Positions 33,321 through 44,292 of a DNA stretch of 64,000 bases are shown here, one piece after another. Origin of the DNA: Gentiana macrophylla (taxonomy: Eukaryota; Streptophyta; Magnoliopsida; Gentianales; Gentianaceae); the NCBI GenBank assembly GCA_026214975.1, contig CM047808.1, positions 54,958,583-55,022,582 on the forward strand. Reading direction: 5' to 3'. The position numbers and the translations under genes are program-made. Within the stretch, counting starts at the first letter, position 1, and the number at the start of each line of letters is the position of its first letter. The notes under the pieces were generated by a model. That model made no database searches and was not told the origin of the DNA. It saw only the letters and a list, made by a program, of their open reading frames with translations.

Positions 33321-34554
33321 ATGGATAAAAATCAGTATGCTGGGACAATGTTGATGTGTTTTGTTGATCGTTTTGATGAGTATAAGCATCGTATGCAGGC
33401 TTATCTAGCTGCAACACATGATCAAATGATGAATGTGCTGAGTGATGGACCACTTGAGATCACTAAAGTCATAAATGTTGATGGCCAAAATCAGACTATC
33501 CCAAAGCCAAAGAATGAATGGGGTGATGAAGATAGAAAAAGGGCAAACCTGAACAACATTTCTATTGACATTATCTACAGAACTTTAGATAGAAATATGT
33601 ACATGAAGGTGAAAGATTGCAAGAGTGCCAAAGAACTATAGGAGAAACTTCAACTCATTTGTGAAGGAACATATGCAATCAAGAAAAACAAGATCAATGT
33701 GGCCAAGCAAAAATTTCAAGAGTTCAAAATGAAATCAAATGAGACAATTGAACAAATGGAATCAAGGTTCAATGCAATTCTGGATGAACTCACCCTGCTG
33801 AATGTTGTTTATACAAGAGAAGAGATCAACACCAGGATTTTAAACGCACTACCTGCAAAAGAATTCTGGGAGATGAAGGTTACATTAATGGAGGAGTGTA
33901 GAAGTCTACATGAGGAAAACACCTTCAAATTGTTCTCTGATCTTAAGGCCTATAAATTCAGCAAGGATCTAGTTCCAAGTGTTGAAAAAGAAGCAACAAA
34001 GACCACTATACTAGCGGCTGCACATGTTGAAGAATCATCAAATGTGCAATATGGTGTTTTGGATGAAATGCAAGAGTAGATTGCCCTACTGACCAAATGA
34101 ATTAGAATGATGAAATCTGGAAAGGCATTCCCAAGGAATTTTGGCAAGAAGTCTGTTGAGAAAAAGGAAGAATCCAAAAAGGATCATGACTTTTTTGTGC
34201 TTTCATTGCAAGAAACCAGGACACTTCAAACCTGACTGTCCTGATTTGAAGCAAAAGAAGGATCCTGACTACCTGTGCTTTAATTGCATGAAACCTGGAC
34301 ATTTTAGACCTGACTGTCCAGACCTGCAGAAGAACAAGGGTCAGCAGAGAAGACCTGGCAAGAAAGCATTGGTTGCTGATGATGAATCAGGCTATGAGGT
34401 AGAATCGGAAAAAGGAAATGAATCAGATGACACAACACTCATAGCTGATATGGATGATTATGCTCTAATGGCCAATATGGATGAAACAGAGGAGGTATAC
34501 AATTCTGTATCTATGAATACTCCTACTGATAGTGATTGTGAGTCCATTGGATGA
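33321..34554 (+). pseudogene. Copia C gag with two CCHC zinc knuckles (broken)
   Basis: It starts MDKNQYAGTMLMCFVDRFDE at 33321. The capsid core (RTLDRNMYMKVKDCKSAKEL) is stopped by a TAG at 33639-33641 where Trp is usual, then continues in frame (KQKFQEFKMKSNETIEQMES, NALPAKEFWEMKV) to 34079. After a frameshift, 34141-34554 carries two zinc knuckles: CFHCKKPGHFKPDC (about 34199-34240) and CFNCMKPGHFRPDC (about 34277-34318), followed by an acidic tail. Two knuckles differ from the single one in A. Downstream, 34639-35031 has a Glu/Lys-rich helix and a Lys-rich region. Confidence 0.8.
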
Positions 34555-35618
34555 TCTAATCCTAAAATTTCTGACAATGAAGAGCCTCTAGATGCCCTCC
34601 TTAATTTTCTGAGGATAATACAATCTGGTTATGAGATTGTGAAAGCTGAAAGAGAAGCACTTCAAGTAGAAATTCAAAGATTAAATGCTGAATTAAGATG
34701 TCTCAAAGGTAAGGAAAAAGATTATCAGCAGAGTCAACTAAAGCCTGTTGCACCTACAGTAGCTGATGAATCTGCTGCACAATCTAGTTCCACAACTGCA
34801 TTCAAATCAGGAAAGCCTTATGGTGATAAAACAAGCCTTGGATTTGTAGCTCAACAATCCTCTAAAGGTTCTGATCCGAGTTCCAGAATTGGTCTTAAGT
34901 TTGTACCTGCACAAGATCCAACTCCTCAAAAGGTTGATGAGGCAGTGAAACCTACTGAGAATGCTTCAAAGAAGCAAAATCAGAAGTCCAAAAGGATAGC
35001 AGCTCCTAAAAAAAAGTGTATCCAAAGGTAGGACTGCTGGACCCTCTAGACCTGCTGATAGCAGACCTGCTGCAAAGTCTGCTGGACCACATAAGGGTAA
35101 AAATCAGAAATATTCCAAGGATAAGAATGCAAAACCTAAGAATGTAAATCATTCAAGGGATACTTATCTCAGAGGGAAAGACATATTGTTCCCCACTGAT
35201 GAAGATTGGAATATTCCTGCCCCCTGCTGCTAGAAACAATAGATATAACCATAATATCAGGCCTAGACCTCAGCAATGGAATCAACAGAGGACTCAACAA
35301 GGGTCTTACCAAAGACCTCAGCAGAGACCACAATATAGGGATGTTCTTAATAGATAGTAAACTTATGGTTATACTAATGCTTTTAACAACAGAAATCACT
35401 CCACCAGCATTATGTACCAAAAGGCCAGAAAACATATGTGAATGCTACACAACCAAATGTTAGATTCTATGGAATGTAGCATACATATATGAACAAAATT
35501 GCAACACTTTCCAAAGGAGACCATATAGAAACTTGCCAAGGGTTGTGCTTACCACTGACCATTATGGACCCAAACAGGTTTGGGTACCTAAAACACATTA
35601 AATTTGTTTTGTAGGGTG
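34555..35618 (+). pseudogene. Copia C gag C-terminal region
   Basis: Frames here give a predicted helical stretch (KAEREALQVEIQRLNAELRC, 34639-34710), then Ser/Thr/Lys-rich low-complexity sequence and a Gln/Arg/Pro-rich stretch (35240-35340). This corresponds to the 3' part of gag before the protease. No recognised domain. Confidence 0.5.
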
Positions 35619-35758
35619 TCTGGTACTTTGACAGTGGATGTTCCAGACATATGACAAGAAGTAAGCACTTCTTGACAAATTTTGTGGCAAAGAATGGACC
35701 TAAAGTTAATTTTGGTAACAAAAGTACACCATAATACACAAGATGATATAGAACACTG
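35610..35758 (+). pseudogene. Copia C protease segment
   Basis: The plus strand reads VWYFDSGCSRHMTRSKHF from about 35616, with the DSG active site, then NGPKVNFGN. Stops follow ('ccataatacacaag'). Confidence 0.7.
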
Positions 35759-36996
35759 GTGAGGAATGGTTTGACCAGCAAGAATGTTGCATATGTTGAA
35801 GGCTTGGATTACAACCTGTTGAGCACTGGACAATTCCGTGACATAGGTTACAAGGTCACATTTGACAAAGCCTACTGTATTGTCATGAGTGAAGTTGGAG
35901 AACAAGTTGTGTTAGCTGGAAGAAGACATCTAAACATATATGTGGTGGATTGGTCTACTGCTGTTCCTGAGACATGTTTATTAGTGCATACAAAGTCAGA
36001 ACTCAATTGGTTGTGGCACAAGAAGTTGAATCATCTTAACTTTGATGATATCAATCAATTGATGAAGAAGAAATTGGTGATTTGTTTACTTGAAATCACA
36101 TATAAGAAAGATGGAATATGTGATGCATGTCAGCAAGGTAAACAAACAAAATCAAGTTTCAAGTCAAAAACTAAGCAATCAACAAAGAGAGTGTCGGAAC
36201 TGATGCATATGGATCTTTTTGGACCACTAATACCAACAAGTATAACTGGGAAGAAGTACACACTAGTTGTTCTGGATGACTTTTCTAGATTCACTTGGGT
36301 GACTTTTATGAACAAGAAAAGTGAGACACTTCAAAAGATGCCTGAACTTTTGAGGAGATTGCAAAATGAGAAAAGTGTGACAGTAGTGAAAATCAGATCA
36401 GACAAGGATACTGAGTTCCTAAAGAAAAAGTCATAAGAGAATACTGTGAGCAAAATGTTGTGCTGCATCAATTCGCAACTGTTGGAACACCTCAGCGGAA
36501 TGGGGTTGCTGAGAGAAGAAACATGACTTTGAAGAAAGCAGGGAGGACTATGATATGTGAAGCAAAGCTACCTGAAAGATATTCGGCTGAAGCAATCAAT
36601 ACTGCTTGCTACACACAGAATAGAACCTCAGTGAACAAGAAGCTAATGATGACACCTTATGAAATTTGGAATGGAAGAAAGCCAAACAATTCTTATTTCC
36701 ATCCATTCGGAAGTAAATGGTTTATCTTGAATCATAAGGAGCAACTGAAGACTTTCCAACCAAAATCAAATGAAAGAATCTTTTTGGGGTACTCTTCAGT
36801 CAGCAGGGCATTTAGGGTGCTGAACAAAAGGACATTAAAACATGAAGAATCGATACATGTTGTGTTTGATAAACCTAACTTCACTGGAATGGAAAATGAA
36901 GATGTTTCAGAACCTGTTGTGAATCAAAACGTCTCTGAACCAGAATTTGTTGATGTTCTAAATATCAAGACAGTATTGACACAAATGAAACCTTAG
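35759..36996 (+). pseudogene. Copia C integrase (broken in the core)
   Basis: 35759-36436 holds the zinc motif (WLWHKKLNH, CDACQQGKQ), the first Asp (HMDLFGPLIP), VVLDDFSRFTWVTFM and the second Asp (IRSDKDTEFL). A frame break comes at about 36430. Then 36460-36996 has the Glu in TPQRNGVAERRNMTLKKAGR and the C-terminal WNGRKPNNSYFHPFGSKW and VFDKPNF. The Asp after RSDK and the PQR residue depart from consensus. After 36996 a normal element would lead into RT; here it does not. Confidence 0.8.
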
Positions 36997-37062
36997 CACA
37001 AGTTGCTGGTGTATTGAAAGAAATTGCTGAGGTTGGTGGTGTGCTTGAAGAGAATTTGAATA

Positions 37063-38628
37063 TCTTTTAGACACACCTGTGGAAGTAGAGGTTCAGTCTG
37101 GTGGGTTACAAAGAGCAACTAAATACCGGTCAGAACTGGTGGTCCTAAATATTGGGGAAAAGCCAGTATTGGGACAAAGGTTTGGACTTCTTTTGGGATT
37201 GAAGGAATCCCATGTGCATTATGTGGAGGCTTCTGAAGAAAGGGTTGCTGAAGGCAAAGATGGACAGTAGGCTGCTGATGAAATGAATGAAGAGCAGCTT
37301 GTTGACTTTGACTTTAGTGATGAGGAGTTTCAGTTGCTTGAAAGAAGAAGTACAGGAAGAGCCTCAACAAGCACAAGACCCTATACTTGAGGAGGTACTT
37401 ATTTTGGAGGCAGTACATGAGCCTCAACCTGTACAAGAACCTGCACTTGAAGAAATAATTGGAAATATTGTTGAAGAAGGTCCTAGAACCTATGAATGGG
37501 ATAGGACAAGAGCAATTGTTTTGAGACAACCCAGGGCTGAAGATAATGTTGAACAGTCTGCTGGAGAGTTTGCTGGAATAAATGCAATTCTAGTGCATAT
37601 CTTGAATGAGTTGAGGGTTTTAAGGGATGATATAACCCAACTGAGGACTCAACTGAATAAACGTGAGAGGAGATTTGAAGACTTCTGTGGAAAACAGAGG
37701 GAGAACTTCTGAGACAGCAGCATCAAACATCACTTCTCTTCAATTTTCAACCATTGACTTGCTGAGAGAAGTTGATCGAGTTAAGAAGGATGCTGTAAGC
37801 AGAGACAAGAATGTAGTAGAGCAGATTGCTTCATTGCACAAGAAATTTGACAAGCTTGCTAAGGCACCTAAGCCTACTGAGGCACCTCACCCTGCTGTCA
37901 CTGATCCTAAACTCGCTGAAAGGATCAATCTGTGGGAACAAACAATAGATGGCCGAATTACTGTAGTTGACATAAGAACTAAGATCTTGGAAGGGCAATT
38001 GAGAAACTTGGTCAACACACATGAGAGTGTTCTTGGTCTGCTGAACCGCTTTTTTTATGATGTCAATAAGGAGGGAGAATGACTTACAGCAGAAGCAAAA
38101 GAAGCAGCCAGAATTCACTACAAGAAGAGATAGGAAGCAAACATCAATGAATTTTGGAAGCCTGCACCTGGCAAAGTACATCTTAATGGTGATCTGCTGA
38201 AGGAGTTTAAAGATGTTTATGGAGCTAGAAGGAAACCCTATCAGGACATGACTTTTATGGAAGGACTGAATTCTTTCCTTGGACACAAATTATGGGAGGC
38301 AAGGATAAAATCACTGAGATTGACTAGAAAAACTCCAACACCTGGTAGAGGAGGACATGCTGGAAGATCTGAAGGTAGAATACAGACATCTGCTGAGGAA
38401 AATAAAAAGCTTTGTCTAGAAGAATTCCAGTCTTGCTATATGGGAGGAGGTTTCAATTGGCAAGGTGTCCGGTTGAACAAAACTGAAGCCTGGAAATGGT
38501 GGAAAATGGTGAATACTTGGATTGATTTCACTTTAATTGAAAATCAGTGGATTGTGGACATTCAAAGAGAGATAAGAGAATACCAACAGAAAAGAGAGCA
38601 AGAAGAAGAAAGAGAAAGAGGAAGATAG
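37063..38628 (+). pseudogene. Copia C post-pol ORF
   Basis: Pieces are open at 37079-37270, 37287-37712, 37663-38082 and 38248-38628, in different frames. Features are an acidic Glu/Pro/Gln-rich N-terminal part, a long predicted helix (about 37740-37850, 37920-38060) and a conserved block FWKPAPGKVHLNGDLLKEFK at about 38149-38208. The end is Arg/Glu-rich, with QREIREYQQKREQEEERERG before the stop at 38626. Element E has a homologue (KPALGRVTLTDDLCKEFK around its CACTA insertion). It differs in sequence from the A/D post-pol ORF, so two kinds of extra ORF exist here. Function unknown. Confidence 0.55.
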
Positions 38629-38794
38629 AGACTAGATCAGCACACTTACTTTTTTTATTTTTATTTTTTATCATTTTGCTGATCTTAGGTGTAATAATTT
38701 GAATATATTTGAACATCAATAACAAATCAATGAAATTTGTTCTGTTTTTTTGTTTTTGTCTTATTGCTGTAAGGAGGGTACTGGCATCATCACT

Positions 38795-38808
38795 AAAAAG
38801 GGGGAAAT
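38795..38808 (+). other. Polypurine tract of copia C
   Basis: AAAAAGGGGGAAAT directly before the 3' LTR. The equivalents are AAAAAGAGGGAAAT in E (48658-48671) and, on the minus strand, AAAAATAGGGAAAT in D (40893-40880). Confidence 0.85.
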
Positions 38809-40507
38809 TGTTAGACATATTTCTGTTTTAATGATGAGTGTCAGAGTAGCTATTATAGAGCAAAGGAAAAATGAAGTCTAGATTAATTGAATAGGTTTTC
38901 TAGAGTTTGATCTTTGTATAGGTTTGATCATACAAGCACTGTAAAGTGGCCAACTGACTTGTTCAAGAGACTGTCTCAGTCGATGGGTGTCTAAGTCATT
39001 ATCTTTGTCTAGAACCTCTGTTGATGGTAGAAGTTTGAGGTTCAAACTCAGTAATGAAGGCTGAAGGTTCAAACTCAGTATTGAAGGCTAAGGGATGAAA
39101 CTTAGTAATTAAAGTCAATGATATGGGATCAAAATTCAGGGAAGTCTATGATGACATAAACTGATAACATATACCTTGTGAAGAAGGTCTAAGTTCCATT
39201 TAAGTTGGAAGGTGTTTTGGAACTTGGTTATGATCAAGATGGTGTACTCTAACTTCATTATTAAAAGTTAGATTAGAAGAAGTCAGCTGAAGTGTTTGTC
39301 AAAACACAACAGACTGAAAGTCAGCTGTCAATCAAGAACATCAGCAGACTTTTACATCAAATATCTGCTGAATGTTTAATTCGAATTAATTAATCCAAGT
39401 TTTTTTGAAAGATTAAATGGATAAGGATGACTTACAAGCCTTGGATTAATTGGTCAATCAATGGACAAGATGAAATGGCCGTTGTAAAGATTTCAGAGCC
39501 TTATTAAATGGAATTATATCATTGGTTGACAGATCGATCGTCGAAGGACACCATCGATGTCGAAGGCACATCAGAGGTATTTTCAGGATTATTCAGTAAA
39601 ATCCTATAACAGTTATCATTCAAATTCAAATTCAAATCATAGGATCTACACATATAAATAGAGAACTCCTGATTCAGATTGTAAAAAAAGAATTAACAGA
39701 AAGAAACTAAGTTTTTGAGCAAGAATTTGTGCAATCTGACCCTTCTGATACATAGAGCTTTAATCTACTGATCAAGTTTTTCGTCAAGTGTTTCCCACAA
39801 TTCAAGACTTGTCCAGTTTACACACTTGAAGAACTTAGGTTGCTGTTTCATTCATCCTGATCAGAAGTTTACTGAAAGCAGAATCACTTTCTTGATTCAA
39901 CCCTTCATTTTCAAGAAGTGTACTGAAGACAGAGCAACACTTAGGTGTCAAGAACTGTTGTTTGTGTGGTGGAGCTGGTGAATAGGCAATCCTACCCTTC
40001 ATGGACCAGTGGAAGACTTAAGAGCAGCAATACCACATGTTTCTAGTTTTCAAATTGTGAATCCATAGTCATTGGTCAAGGACAAACAATTTAGGTATTT
40101 TTGTAACTGCAAATCCAAAAGTCTCTAGTGAATTTCCTCCAACATCACAAGAGAAGTGTGGACTGACAGGATTACACCACCTAGACCACTATAAATCTTG
40201 CCTACTTTTCTTTACTGCATTTACTTTTTGTATTTACTTTACTTGCATGCTTAACACATCAAACTACTGAACCAGCAATTGAGTCACACTGTATGCACTA
40301 CTGATTATCCAATACTTAGTATCATATTTGAAACTACAAGTAATAAGGCTTAATTTAATATATTCCGCTACAACAAACTCAAGAGTTTCAATAGTCAGCA
40401 GACCACTGACCTTGTTGAGTTTGTAACTCCAAAAAGTTTTAAGTGTTAAGTTTGTTCACCCCCCCCCCCCTTCTAAACTTAACCAAAGCCTTTTCAGGGG
40501 ACCAACA
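38809..40507 (+). repeat. 3' LTR of copia C (1699 bp)
   Basis: It matches 31513-33219 throughout, with scattered substitutions and small indels. A C(10) run at 40461-40470 stands where the 5' LTR has CCCCTCC. The TATA box is at 39653-39660. Confidence 0.9.
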
Positions 40508-40512
40508 GTTTA
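40508..40512 (+). repeat. Target site duplication of copia C, right
   Basis: GTTTA, matching 31508-31512. Confidence 0.85.
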
Positions 40513-40879
40513 TCACCAGATAGACATTTCCTTCATTGATCTATAGTTCTGTGTGAGATCAATGTACATCATATTATAGAAAATTGAGTTTCATCACCTA
40601 TATTATATCTTAGACTTACCCAATGTCATCACAGACTTCCTTGGTTGTAAGTCAGTCCATAGGTCTTCACTTCACTGTGTTGGTACCTTGGCTATCTTCA
40701 CTCTGTTGTTCTTCTTTCTTTACTAAGCTGGCCTACCAGATAAGTACAGTGCTTGTCTAACTGGACTTATAAAATTTGTCAGACTTCTATGTAAAACCTA
40801 CACAATCAATTCTAACTTATTTCAGGCTTTCTATAACAGCTAGCATGGTCATCATCAAAACTATAAAATGTTTCTGACA
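40508..40879 (-). repeat. 3' LTR of copia D, inner part
   Basis: The minus strand starts TGTCAGAAACATTTTATAG at 40879, after the purine tract at 40893-40880. It parallels the start of A's LTR (TGTTAGGAACATTTTATTATG) and joins 31512 across element C. Confidence 0.8.
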
Positions 40880-40954
40880 ATTTCCCTATTTTTGATGATG
40901 CCAAAACCCTCATAAGGCTGAATATAAGTACAACCATTGATTATTATAAACAGA

Positions 40955-43658
40955 TTAAAATCCAGAAATTTTATTCATCCTTAAAGCATCAAATAACATA
41001 AAATTATTACAACTAATGGTTCTTCGTTTTCTCCTCCTTGAACTTCCATGAGGCCTTCTTGAACTTTCAGACTTACTACTTCCCCCATTTGTGGAAGCAT
41101 CAGATTGTGTAAACAACATATTGTGTGTAGCTTCAAATACTGAAAGTACGTTATCTAACTTTTCATCTGCAATGTCAATATTGCTCTCAATTGTTTGAAA
41201 TATTGCATCATGTTCATTTAATCTCTCTACAACACTTAGCAATTCATCAGAAACATGATGCTTGATTCCTGTGCATTTGGTAGTCAAAGTCGTACTCAGC
41301 TGGGTGATTAGGTTTGTCTGGTTCTTGACGACATCATTTTTCATCTCAATATACTTAGAAACTGCCTCAAATTCATTCTGCAGTTAGTTGCTTTGATCTC
41401 AATTGTTGGAAATATTGTATCATGTTCATTTAATCTCTCTACAACACTCAGCAATTCATCAGAAACATTATGCTTGATTCCTCTGCATTTGGTAGTCAAA
41501 GTCGTACTCAGCTGGGTGATTAGGTTTGTCTAGTTCTTGACGACATCATTTTTCATCTCAATATACTTAGAAACTGCCTCAAATTCATTCTCTCACATTA
41601 GTTGCTTTGATCTCAATTATTGGAAATATTGTATCATGTTCATTTAATCTCTCTACAACACTCAGCAATTCATCAGAAACATGATGCTTGATTCCTCTGC
41701 ATTTGGTAGTCAGAGTTGTACTCAGCTGGGTCATTAGGTTTGTCTGGTTCTTGACGACATCATTTTTCATCTCAATATACATAGAAACTGCCTCAAATTC
41801 GTTCTGCAGTCAGTTGCTTTCACTATTGAGTGCAGTTTGGTGATTTCTGAGACATAGTGCCTACTTCTCCATTTCATCAATCATTGAGTCACAGCTGATT
41901 GAAAGGTTGTGTCTTAGACACCAACAAGAATCTGTGTTTGAGCTAGTTCTGTCTCAAATTGTTGAAATTCTGTTTCTTGCACTTGTGGAGAAGACATCAA
42001 TTCGGGATCTTCATGAGCTAAGTCTTCAGTTTTCTGCCCTAGCTGAGTGACATCAGCTCCTACAACCTCCTCAACTATTATGGCAGCATAGTGAGTACTT
42101 AGTGAACTGTTTGGCATTCCTCTTGCTCTATGGTGGGAATGCTCCGAGCAAGTGTTGCTGTAGTTGATCCAGAGTCCTAGATAATTGTCTGTCTACTGCT
42201 CTCTCAGTGTTATCAACTGAGAGTTATGTGTTTCACGCAGTTGATGGTATTGTGCCAAAGATCACCGGGTGAGTGCCATCACCGGTCCACTTTGTTTGAC
42301 TTTGCTTTGTCACTTTGCACTATCATGTACTGCCTCAAAGATTGTCATGTTGTCTTCATCACCACCATCATCATCATTTTGGTCATCATCATCACAACCA
42401 TCCTCACCATCAACATGATGATGATGATCATCAACTTCTTCTTCTTTTTCTTCTTCAGAATGTACTATATTGGCTTTTTCATCTGCAACTAACTGCCATA
42501 TATGCTTCTCATCAATGAGGCCAATTAAACTAATGATTCCCAAAAATGAGAAGATCCACTTCTCTTCATCAAAAATCTTGTCAGAGTTGGATAATTAGAC
42601 TTGTGAGTCACCCAATTTCCAATCCAAGTACTCTGCAACCCTATCATCAAAATCCTCTTTAGGGATCTCTTCAGTTTCTTCTTCTTCAACAACAGTTTCA
42701 TCCTCTATGACAGTATCTTCCTCATCATCTATGGTTACCAGAGGTTTTTCAACCTCTATTTGCATATTTCTCTGTTGGATTGCTTTTGTGCTAGATCTTC
42801 TCTGGTTTCTGTACATTGAATTAATGGTTTCAAGTTTGCTTTCTTTTGTCCTTCTCTCTTTCTTTACGTAGGTGAACATCACCTGGCATTGTGTAGGGTG
42901 TGCAAGTGAATAGGTTTCACTTTTAAACAATATAACAGGTAGTGAAGTGGAATCTCATAGGACTTCTTCACCCAGAAAATACATGTTTTCTGTGTTTCCT
43001 TTTCTGCTGCTTTGTTCCCAACCTCTATTTCTCTTAGAATCTTCTCTTTGATTCTGGTGAATATATAGGTTTCCCAATCAAACTCCAAGCCTTGGTAAAT
43101 TTTGCCCACCAGCTTTCTCCTGACTTTGGTCATGCCATATATAGAACCAAGCTTACATTCTATGCATTTGATTATCAGCAGGCTAAATTTTTCAAAAGGC
43201 TTTTTAAGGGCTATCCTTGGATAGTTGAAATTTTTATTCTTCGAGGTAGTATCCTTCCCAATATCCATCCATAAAGCATTAAAATCTATGACCACGTTCT
43301 CAAATCGTGTTGGGCCATTTTCTGGAAAGTTGGAGATGTTTGTTGAGTAAATCGGCCGTTATCACCAATTTTTGGCCATTGACGGTTGTGGTAATCTTGT
43401 CAGGGATCAATTGATCATCCCCACATCCACAAACATAGCATTTTTCTAGAATGAGATCTGATTCTCATAGCATACAACTTGGATGGGTGGGTTAGGAAAA
43501 GTCATTAACCATAGATTAGTACACCCATCCACCAATCTCTATGCTTGGGGATTGCTTTCACATACACTTAGATAATGAATGGGTCTTATGAAAGACCTAA
43601 TGGCTATGATGTTCTCGTATTGTTTAGAAGACATTAGTTGTGAAGAAGATGAGGCCAT
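40955..43658 (-). pseudogene. Post-pol ORF of copia D, with triplicated segment
   Basis: It starts MASSSSQLMSSKQYE at 43658, matching the MASSSS start in A. Shared blocks follow: RIALKKPFEKFSLLIIKCIE (about 43225-43165), PLHYLLYCLKV (about 42945-42910), EYLDWKLGDSQV (about 42630-42595), WIFSFLGIISLIGLID, and a Glu/Asp/His-rich stretch (about 42465-42360). C-terminally (41820-41186) a segment of about 213 bp, encoding a helical region with NLITQLSTTLTTKC and SDELLSVVERLNEHD, is present three times, and the ORF ends in an Arg/Ser-rich tail (about 41080-41020). Stops break it in several places. Role unknown. Confidence 0.6.
41186..41820 (-). repeat. Three tandem copies of a ~213-bp coding segment
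   Basis: The units begin at 41186, 41398 and 41612 (each 'ctcaattgtttga' or a variant) and end near 41820. Spacings are 212 and 214 bp, neither divisible by three, so the duplication shifts the reading frame. Confidence 0.85.
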
Positions 43659-43970
43659 TGCAAAAACTTTGGAGTGGAGAGTATAAAATTTTCTGGGAAT
43701 TTAGGGTTTAAAAAGTATGAGTGCGTACAGAGTGTAACAATGTAACTTATTGTTGAAGGAGAGAGGAAGAAATTTCAACCCAGAAAATGTAAAATGGGGT
43801 ATAAACAGGCTTGCGAGTGAAATGTGTGATTCAAAGAAAGAAAAGAGAGAAAACCTTGCAGAAAAAAGAATACAAAAATCATAGGTCATGAGGGAAGTAA
43901 ATTCAGTAGTGTCGTATGGCCATTGCATAAAAACTAAAACATCGAGGACCTTTGTAGTACTTAGTCCCCA

Positions 43971-44292
43971 AGTCATCCTGGCCCAAGTTAGGTTTCTTGT
44001 TATTCTCCTTTAATCAATAGACAAGAGGAGAGATCACAACCGTATGAGAAGTTGAGATTTTGAGGTTGTTATAACATGATTCTTTTCATAAATACACTAT
44101 CACGAAAGGTAATTCACACGACATATTGGTGCAAAGGTATGCAGCGATTGATGAGGGGCTTATGGATTATTGTGTGATATGCGTTCTACCCGAACTTTCA
44201 CTGAACAAGTCGTAGTTAGTGAGGATTGTTTTTGGAGGTACATTCTACCTTGAATCTTTTCCCAGGACGATCAAAGGCTATGTGGGGGTAAT
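43971..44292 (+). other. Non-coding 3' internal region of gypsy-like element G3
   Basis: No ORF. It ends with AGGACGATCAAAGGCTATG followed by TGGGGG at 44262-44287, the same pre-LTR phrase as G1 and G2. Confidence 0.4.

Larger units (their letters stand above)
31513..40507 (+). mobile_element. Copia retrotransposon C, complete ends, RT deleted
   Basis: Two LTRs (31513-33219 and 38809-40507), both TGTTAG...CAACA, flanked by an exact 5-bp duplication GTTTA. The internal order is primer site, gag, protease, integrase and post-pol ORF. The reverse transcriptase and RNase H that should lie between integrase and post-pol are absent: there is no YVDD and no RNase H motif, and only about 70 bp separate the integrase tail from the post-pol sequence. 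Every ORF has stops. The LTRs differ at roughly one base in ten over their first 140 bases, so the insertion is not recent. It is nested in D's LTR. Confidence 0.88.
40880..43970 (-). mobile_element. Internal 3' region of copia D (pol missing)
   Basis: Minus-strand sequence running from a leader (43970-43659) through a post-pol ORF to the purine tract and the 3' LTR. No gag or pol sequence is seen: the element is 5'-truncated or deleted near 43970, where gypsy-like DNA (G3) begins. The flanks at 30490-30500 and 43972-43980 share GTCATCCTG. Confidence 0.65.
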
